From positions 1 to 10,861 of the forward strand of contig JAEOTF010000175.1 of the NCBI GenBank assembly GCA_016840025.1: 10,861 nucleotides of DNA, given 5' to 3'. The position numbers and the translations under genes are program-made. Under the pieces are notes generated by a model that saw only the letters and a list, made by a program, of their open reading frames with translations, ran no database searches and was not told where the DNA came from. This document shows positions 7,270-10,861 of the stretch, one piece after another. Source of the DNA: Candidatus Hodarchaeota archaeon (lineage in GTDB: Archaea; Asgardarchaeota; Heimdallarchaeia; Hodarchaeales; YT1-039). Positions within the stretch are counted from its first letter, which is position 1, and the number at the start of each line of letters is the position of its first letter.

Positions 7270-7303
7270 TCACCAAAGTAACAATCTATTGTTACTATAG
7301 TGA
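7270..7303. promoter_or_regulatory. 34-bp palindrome, likely AbiEi operator
   Basis: The centre is AGTAACAAT-CT-ATTGTTACT (7277-7296), a perfect 9-bp inverted repeat with a 2-base spacer. The outer arms TCAC (7270-7273) and GTGA (7300-7303) are exactly symmetric about the same centre, giving 14 of 17 matching positions. It ends 5 bases before the ATG of the antitoxin and lies about where transcription should start downstream of the TATA-like ATATTAAAAA near 7251-7260. AbiEi antitoxins are known to repress their own operon by binding inverted repeats near the promoter. The site is therefore best read as the autoregulatory operator. Confidence 0.65.
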
Positions 7304-7308
7304 TTCGA

Positions 7309-7887
7309 ATGCCACGAATAAAATACGCACACATAGTTGAGAAACTAATCCAAAAACCATTATTCACTTCCCATGACATGGTTTCTCATGGTATTCCTCA
7401 AACATACGTAAAAAGACTAGCAAATCACTTAATCACCAAAAAAAGAATAAGGAGAATTGAAAAAGGTAAATATTCATGCATAAGAAATCCAATAATAATT
7501 GCACCATTCCTCTCATTCCCTTCCTATCTAACGATGTTCACTGCCCTCTCACTAAGAAACGCCATACTTCAAGTACCACAACAAATACAGGTATTGTCAA
7601 CAAGAAGAAGAAAAAAAACTACTATAGAATTCCAAAACTCTGCAATAAAACTGTTTAGAGTAAAACCAAGCATGTTCTTTGGTTATAACTACATAAACTA
7701 TGAAAACTTCCAAATTCCTGTAGCAAGTATTGAAAAAGCCATAATAGACCTGGCGTACTTCGGATACGAGCCTATAGGAGAGATACAGGCAAAAATAGAG
7801 CTGAAAAGGGTAAAAGAATACCTTGATCTCGTCAAAAAGAAAGCAGTTAGAAAAAGAGTAAGAAGGTGGGTGAATGCTACCTCTTAA
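7309..7887 (+). CDS. abiEi: AbiEi-like antitoxin and transcriptional repressor (type IV TA)
   Basis: This 192-residue protein has an N-terminal winged helix-turn-helix (about 8-58: HIVEKLIQKPLFTSHDMVSH, then helix YVKRLANHL and wing KKRIRRIEKGKYSC). The AbiEi/COG5340-type core follows, with YLTMFTALSLRNAIL (73-87) and IPVASIEKAIIDLAYFGYE (136-154), the latter typical of the family. The C terminus is strongly basic. In AbiE systems this protein counters the AbiEii toxin without a stable complex and represses the operon. I chose ATG 7309 because the in-frame GTG at 7300 lies inside the palindrome. Neither has a ribosome site, so a leaderless transcript is plausible. It overlaps abiEii by 14 bases. 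Codon use is richer in AGA, ATA and AAA than in the Mrf genes, hinting at a separate origin. Confidence 0.82.
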   Translation: MPRIKYAHIVEKLIQKPLFTSHDMVSHGIPQTYVKRLANHLITKKRIRRIEKGKYSCIRNPIIIAPFLSFPSYLTMFTALSLRNAILQVPQQIQVLSTRRRKKTTIEFQNSAIKLFRVKPSMFFGYNYINYENFQIPVASIEKAIIDLAYFGYEPIGEIQAKIELKRVKEYLDLVKKKAVRKRVRRWVNATS

Positions 7888-8557
7888 TGAGTTGAAAAAA
7901 TACGCTTTTGTCAGAAGACTCACGACTCTAGAACAAATAAGAAAAGACTATGCTCACGATATAGTCCTCTTCCTACTATACAAAGAATCCCCAAAATTTG
8001 TCTTTAAAGGCGGAACCTGTCTTTGGAAACTCTTTAAACTACCTAGATTCAGTGAAGATATAGATCTGAGTCTACCAGAAAGAATTGAGTTTCTTGGGAA
8101 TGTTACAACAAATATGGGCTTATTAGGATTTGAAGTAGAAGTCTTAAAGGAAAGAACCACAAAAAACACTCTCTTCTCAAAAATACACATTGAGGCTCCC
8201 AGTTTCGGAAGCACTCAAGTACCAATACAAATTGGTTTCAGACCTGAGAAATGGGAAGAAAGAGAATTCCAATCACCATATCCTGATGTCCCTGATTTTC
8301 AAGTAAGAATATCACCCCTTGAAGAAATCATAAAAAGCAAGATAAACGCAATAATTAATAGAGACAAACCTAGGGATGTATTTGATCTCTATTTTTTAGT
8401 AACAAGATACAAAAGCAAGTATCAAATAGAAGACCTGTCAGAATTCGAGAGGGGAATTGAATCCAAGAGAAAACTCTGGAAATCCCTTGAACCATTAATA
8501 ATTGTAAAGCTCCCTGAATTCAATATAGTCAAAGAGAAACTCCTGAGTATAAAATGA
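7874..8557 (+). CDS. abiEii: AbiEii nucleotidyltransferase toxin (type IV TA)
   Basis: This 227-residue protein has the hallmark AbiEii motifs: KGGTCL at 45-50 (phosphate-binding motif I) and RFSEDIDL at 58-65 with catalytic Asp62 and Asp64. The C-terminal block is SPLEEIIKSKINAI then RDKPRDVFDLYFL (147-175), which supplies Lys155 and Asp168/Asp171. The family transfers nucleotides from NTP to a target (tRNA ends in the related MenT toxins), halting growth and blocking phage spread; the substrate here is unknown. VPIQIGF at 116-122 lacks an acidic residue, which is not decisive. The start at 7874 is supported by GGTGG at 7865-7869, 4 bases upstream and inside abiEi, so the genes are coupled. 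A 33-bp AT-rich gap separates it from the convergent gene downstream. All key motifs are intact, so it should be active. Confidence 0.92.
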   Translation: MLPLNELKKYAFVRRLTTLEQIRKDYAHDIVLFLLYKESPKFVFKGGTCLWKLFKLPRFSEDIDLSLPERIEFLGNVTTNMGLLGFEVEVLKERTTKNTLFSKIHIEAPSFGSTQVPIQIGFRPEKWEEREFQSPYPDVPDFQVRISPLEEIIKSKINAIINRDKPRDVFDLYFLVTRYKSKYQIEDLSEFERGIESKRKLWKSLEPLIIVKLPEFNIVKEKLLSIK

Positions 8558-8590
8558 TATTTTCTTCAAGATTCAATTTTATTGTCTAGA

Positions 8591-9823
8591 TTAGCTAATT
8601 GTAGATTTTAAAGCCATTATTGCTTCTTTCTCATCATCATATATATTAAATAGCTGTTGACTTAATTCCTTAAGGAAATTTATAGTCTCATTCCCACTAA
8701 AAGGCCATGATTCGAGGACTCTCGTACGAATAATCTTTATCTCCTCCTGCATCTCTACCCATACATTCATTTGAGGTTGATTGTGACTTAGAAAGAGCAG
8801 ATTCCATTTTTTTAAGGCTTCAGCAGTGTCTTTGAACAAGGGAATTGAACCAGAAAGGATTGTTTTAGCGAATTCCGCCCATTTGCTGCCTAGGCTCCTA
8901 TAAAGTGATGCCACTTCCCTCAGTTGAGGTTTGTTAATGATCTCGCTTGCTTCTTCAAGGAAATCCGCGTAGGTCGAACGTAACCCACTTTGGGAAGAGA
9001 GGAAATACATTATGGTCTCATGAATATCAACAAAGTGATCATAAAGCTGTCTATGCGTGAAAGTTATCCATCCTTGCTTATGCTTTAGGTCCACTAATCG
9101 CTCCGCCCACACTTGAAAACCTTCTACACGGACATTCCTCATATAGCCTTTTAGTAATTCCGTGTAACAGTCGGTTATACCTGCTCGTATTGCTTGCTTT
9201 ATGTCTTTCTCTGTTGATGAAGACTGAACAATAAACGCCACATGTTTCCTTGTAGTCTGGGCTTCAGCTAATTCTTCTAATGAAAGAGTGAAAGGATAAA
9301 GGCGTCTGTCAGTAATATGAACTCTCCCTGTTTCTTCGTCAAACCCATAAACAACAGCACCATAATGAGGTGCAAGACCACTGCTTAAAGATAAGGCACT
9401 AGTAGGGAAAGAGAATTTTTCTTTCAGTTTACCGAGTGAGGGAAAAATAATGACCGGTCTATTGTTACTTAAAGCATCAGATAGCGTTTTGACAAACCTT
9501 TCTCGACTAGTGGTCTCATGGATGGCTAATTTCAGACCTAACCGCGAGGCAATCTTGGGAATGAACCAATCATTCGCAGAAGTTACTGCCTTGGGTTTAT
9601 AGCACAAACGAAAATAGAAGCCAACTTCCCCCTTCCCCTTATACTTCATAGCATACGTAAGATATTCGGCGCCGATTCCTCCCCCTATCCCCATAAATAG
9701 GGCTTCTGAAAAGGGGTTGTCTGTACTAGGAATGGTAACTCCTTCATATTCAAGGACATTCCTGAAAGCTCCAGAATTCTTTACTGTAAAATTAAATTTC
9801 TCATATTCTTCTATAATCTTCAT
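8591..9823 (-). CDS. BtrH_N/DUF4872 protein lacking the expected nucleophile cysteine
   Basis: The 410-residue protein matches the BtrH N-terminal domain: SEALFMGIGGGIGAEYL (39-55), the His of PHYGAVVYGFDEETGRVHITD (152-172) and Asp172. A DUF4872-type helical half follows (GFQVWAERLVDL 235-246; LRSTYADFLEEASEII 281-296). BtrH is an acyltransferase of butirosin synthesis with a papain-like Cys-His pair. Relatives usually have a His-Cys just before the first helix (then x-S/T-G-A-L-R-N-x-L); here it reads VKNSGAFRNVL (14-24), so Lys15 stands where Cys is expected. The nearest cysteine, Cys74, is far away in sequence. The protein may be non-catalytic or use another residue. There is no signal peptide. 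The ATG at 9823 is fixed by AGGTGGGGT (complement of 9830-9838). No biosynthetic genes surround it, so an antibiotic role is unlikely. Confidence 0.75.
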   Translation of the reverse strand: MKIIEEYEKFNFTVKNSGAFRNVLEYEGVTIPSTDNPFSEALFMGIGGGIGAEYLTYAMKYKGKGEVGFYFRLCYKPKAVTSANDWFIPKIASRLGLKLAIHETTSRERFVKTLSDALSNNRPVIIFPSLGKLKEKFSFPTSALSLSSGLAPHYGAVVYGFDEETGRVHITDRRLYPFTLSLEELAEAQTTRKHVAFIVQSSSTEKDIKQAIRAGITDCYTELLKGYMRNVRVEGFQVWAERLVDLKHKQGWITFTHRQLYDHFVDIHETIMYFLSSQSGLRSTYADFLEEASEIINKPQLREVASLYRSLGSKWAEFAKTILSGSIPLFKDTAEALKKWNLLFLSHNQPQMNVWVEMQEEIKIIRTRVLESWPFSGNETINFLKELSQQLFNIYDDEKEAIMALKSTIS

Positions 9824-9829
9824 TAAATT

Positions 9830-9874
9830 ACCCCACCTAACTTGGCGAGTTTTAACTCACTAGTTTATTTAACT
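9830..9874 (-). promoter_or_regulatory. Promoter and ribosome site of the BtrH-like gene
   Basis: On the minus strand, AGTTAAATAAACT (9862-9874) is a TATA-like box, and transcription would start about 25 bases on, near 9840-9845. AGGTGGGGT (9830-9838) is a strong ribosome site 6 bases before the ATG at 9823. Between them GAGTT-TT-AACTC (plus strand, 9847-9858) is a small inverted repeat at the presumed transcription start and might bind a regulator. Nothing else is evident in the 146-bp spacer. Confidence 0.4.
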
Positions 9875-9969
9875 ACCTTATGTTTTGAACGCGACTCATA
9901 ACTCAATCAACCAGTTAGCCCTGCAGATTACTTTACATTACTTTTGTAACAAGATTTGCCTGTCATCTG

Positions 9970-10861
9970 CTATAATTGCTCTTTCTCAATTTTTTCCTTC
10001 AACCGCAACATTAGTTGTGTCGCCTTGATCTGTGCCCGTTTAGAAGTGGAAGCATCCATAAACATCTCATATTTTAGCTTGATTAACTTTTTTAACTCTG
10101 AAACTAAGTATTTTACCTTTTTTGTAAGTGTGGCGTAAAATACTGTTTGTTCTTGGTACTGTGGATTGAAATATAGGATATCAATTAGAAAATGATAAAT
10201 TGCTTCTTGGGTTAGTTCTAGTTCATCAAATTCTCCAGAGGTAACAAAATCCTGCCACCCTAGCATCCATTCATAGTTGCCAAATAACTCTTGTTCGTTA
10301 AAATACTCTGTTAAAGATCTCTCTTTTCCCTTAAAGGCTTCTTCTGGGCAGGGATGATCCATCAACATGGCGAGTTCTTTCATTGTTCCGCCCTTCTCTA
10401 TAAATGCTCTTCCAAATGGGAAAGTACGACACTCATTGGGTCGTGCTTCCCAGATTTGACAAACTGTTGGAATGGGGTAATCAGTTTTTGTCGTCTTTAC
10501 TATAAATTCATGGAATGGTAATAAACGCTCTACATTCTCCTTTGTAGGAAATGCATCAATAAAAAGATCAAAAATCGCGTAGAGGGGGATTCCGAGGGTC
10601 GGCGAGAGTGAGAACCCATCTTTTGTCTTTATTTTGGAAGTAGTGTCATCAAAGGTAGTCCATAATACGTTTAACATTTTTTCTAGGAGTTTTCGTTGTT
10701 TTATGTCCTCAATAAGATCGAGATTTCTTAAATAATTATTTTGTATCTCTGCATTTAATGGTACTGCAAGGAAATGACAGAACTCTATATCAAGAGTGAA
10801 AATTGGTAGTTGCGTACTTTCACCAATATGGATGTTAAAGATCTTTTTATCGAGAAGGTGT
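9970..10861 (-). CDS. YkgJ-type cysteine-cluster protein (Fe/Zn-chelating), 5' end outside window
   Basis: The frame ends with TAG at 9970-9972 and is open to the right edge, giving at least 296 residues. The YkgJ/UPF0153 signature is CQIWEARPNECRTFPFG (CxIWxxRPxxCRxFPFG), followed by Cys in DHPCPEE. The family has about eight cysteines thought to hold a metal or iron-sulfur cluster and is often annotated as zinc/iron-chelating, with unclear function. The CxxCGxCC half that normally precedes is not in the visible part; only one Cys (in IEFCHFLAV) is seen upstream, so it lies beyond the edge or is missing. Met at 10677 is probably internal: there is no ribosome site, and 61 further codons are open before it. 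The C terminus is a charged helical tail (LVSELKKLIKLKYEMF, then lysine-rich), probably coiled. No partner gene is visible. Confidence 0.75.
   Translation of the reverse strand, partial: HLLDKKIFNIHIGESTQLPIFTLDIEFCHFLAVPLNAEIQNNYLRNLDLIEDIKQRKLLEKMLNVLWTTFDDTTSKIKTKDGFSLSPTLGIPLYAIFDLFIDAFPTKENVERLLPFHEFIVKTTKTDYPIPTVCQIWEARPNECRTFPFGRAFIEKGGTMKELAMLMDHPCPEEAFKGKERSLTEYFNEQELFGNYEWMLGWQDFVTSGEFDELELTQEAIYHFLIDILYFNPQYQEQTVFYATLTKKVKYLVSELKKLIKLKYEMFMDASTSKRAQIKATQLMLRLKEKIEKEQL

Noticed and set aside
7300..7308. GTG at 7300 as the abiEi start
   Set aside because: It lies inside the operator-like palindrome. ATG at 7309 gives the normal AbiEi N terminus and neither has a ribosome site to favour the longer form.
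7597..7923. Minus-strand open frame of 108 codons across the abiEi/abiEii junction
   Set aside because: It is Phe/Tyr/Ser-rich as expected of the complement of A-rich codons, and the opposite strand carries conserved AbiEi and AbiEii motifs.
7954..8214. Minus-strand open frame inside abiEii
   Set aside because: It overlaps the conserved KGGT and DID motifs of the real gene and has no supporting signals.
9924..9969. Small repeats TTACA/TGTAA and TTAC-TTTT-GTAA as a terminator of the YkgJ-type gene
   Set aside because: The stems are only 4-5 bp and no T run follows on the minus strand.
9956..10138. Plus-strand open frame of 60 codons opposite the YkgJ-type gene
   Set aside because: It is antisense to the lysine-rich helical tail of that protein; no ribosome site and no similarity.

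Overview
This is a 10.9 kb AT-rich window of closely packed protein genes with short spacers. No rRNA, tRNA or CRISPR was seen. The host is most likely an archaeon. TATA-like A/T boxes sit about 25 bases before likely transcript starts, ribosome sites are of the GGAGG/GGTGG type, and one secreted protein is held by a single C-terminal membrane helix with a short basic tail, as is common in archaea including Asgard lineages. None of the genes is diagnostic: the M29 peptidase and the Mrf pair are also typical of Firmicutes, so the assignment is tentative.

Layout: (1) 1-191, the cut-off tail of an IS607-type serine recombinase, a mobile-element remnant with no TnpB beside it. (2) 389-2458, an enlarged M29 metallo-aminopeptidase whose conserved metal-binding core lies in its C-terminal third. 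(3) 2583-2750, a 55-residue HicB-like protein with no HicA partner. (4) 2831-3574 on the minus strand, a secreted, membrane-anchored CBM9/DOMON-like protein ending in a hairpin-plus-U6 terminator. (5) 3666-7066, a translationally coupled pair: a DEDDh exonuclease of the YprB/MrfB type carrying a helix-hairpin-helix segment, and a DEAH helicase of the YprA/MrfA type with a C-terminal cysteine cluster. (6) 7309-8557, an AbiE type IV toxin-antitoxin pair (AbiEi winged-helix antitoxin, AbiEii nucleotidyltransferase toxin) behind a 34-bp palindrome that runs up to the antitoxin start. (7) 8591-9823 on the minus strand, a BtrH_N/DUF4872 protein that seems to lack the expected N-terminal cysteine. 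(8) 9970 to the right edge on the minus strand, a YkgJ-type cysteine-cluster protein whose frame stays open beyond the window.

Functionally the centre of the window is about genome maintenance and defence. The Mrf-type pair is expected to act in UvrABC-independent excision repair of DNA crosslinks and similar damage. The AbiE pair directly downstream on the same strand is a phage-defence or stabilisation module. Together with the transposon remnant and the orphan HicB, this suggests an accessory region. The flanking M29 peptidase, surface protein, BtrH-like protein and YkgJ-like protein show no obvious link to it.

The most unusual points are the operator-like palindrome at the abiE start, possible RNA structure in the mrfA-abiEi spacer, the apparent loss of the catalytic cysteine in the BtrH-like protein, the MrfB variant with a helix-hairpin-helix but no C-terminal extension, and the large unassigned N-terminal region of the M29 peptidase. 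I did not find a clearly new multi-gene system.
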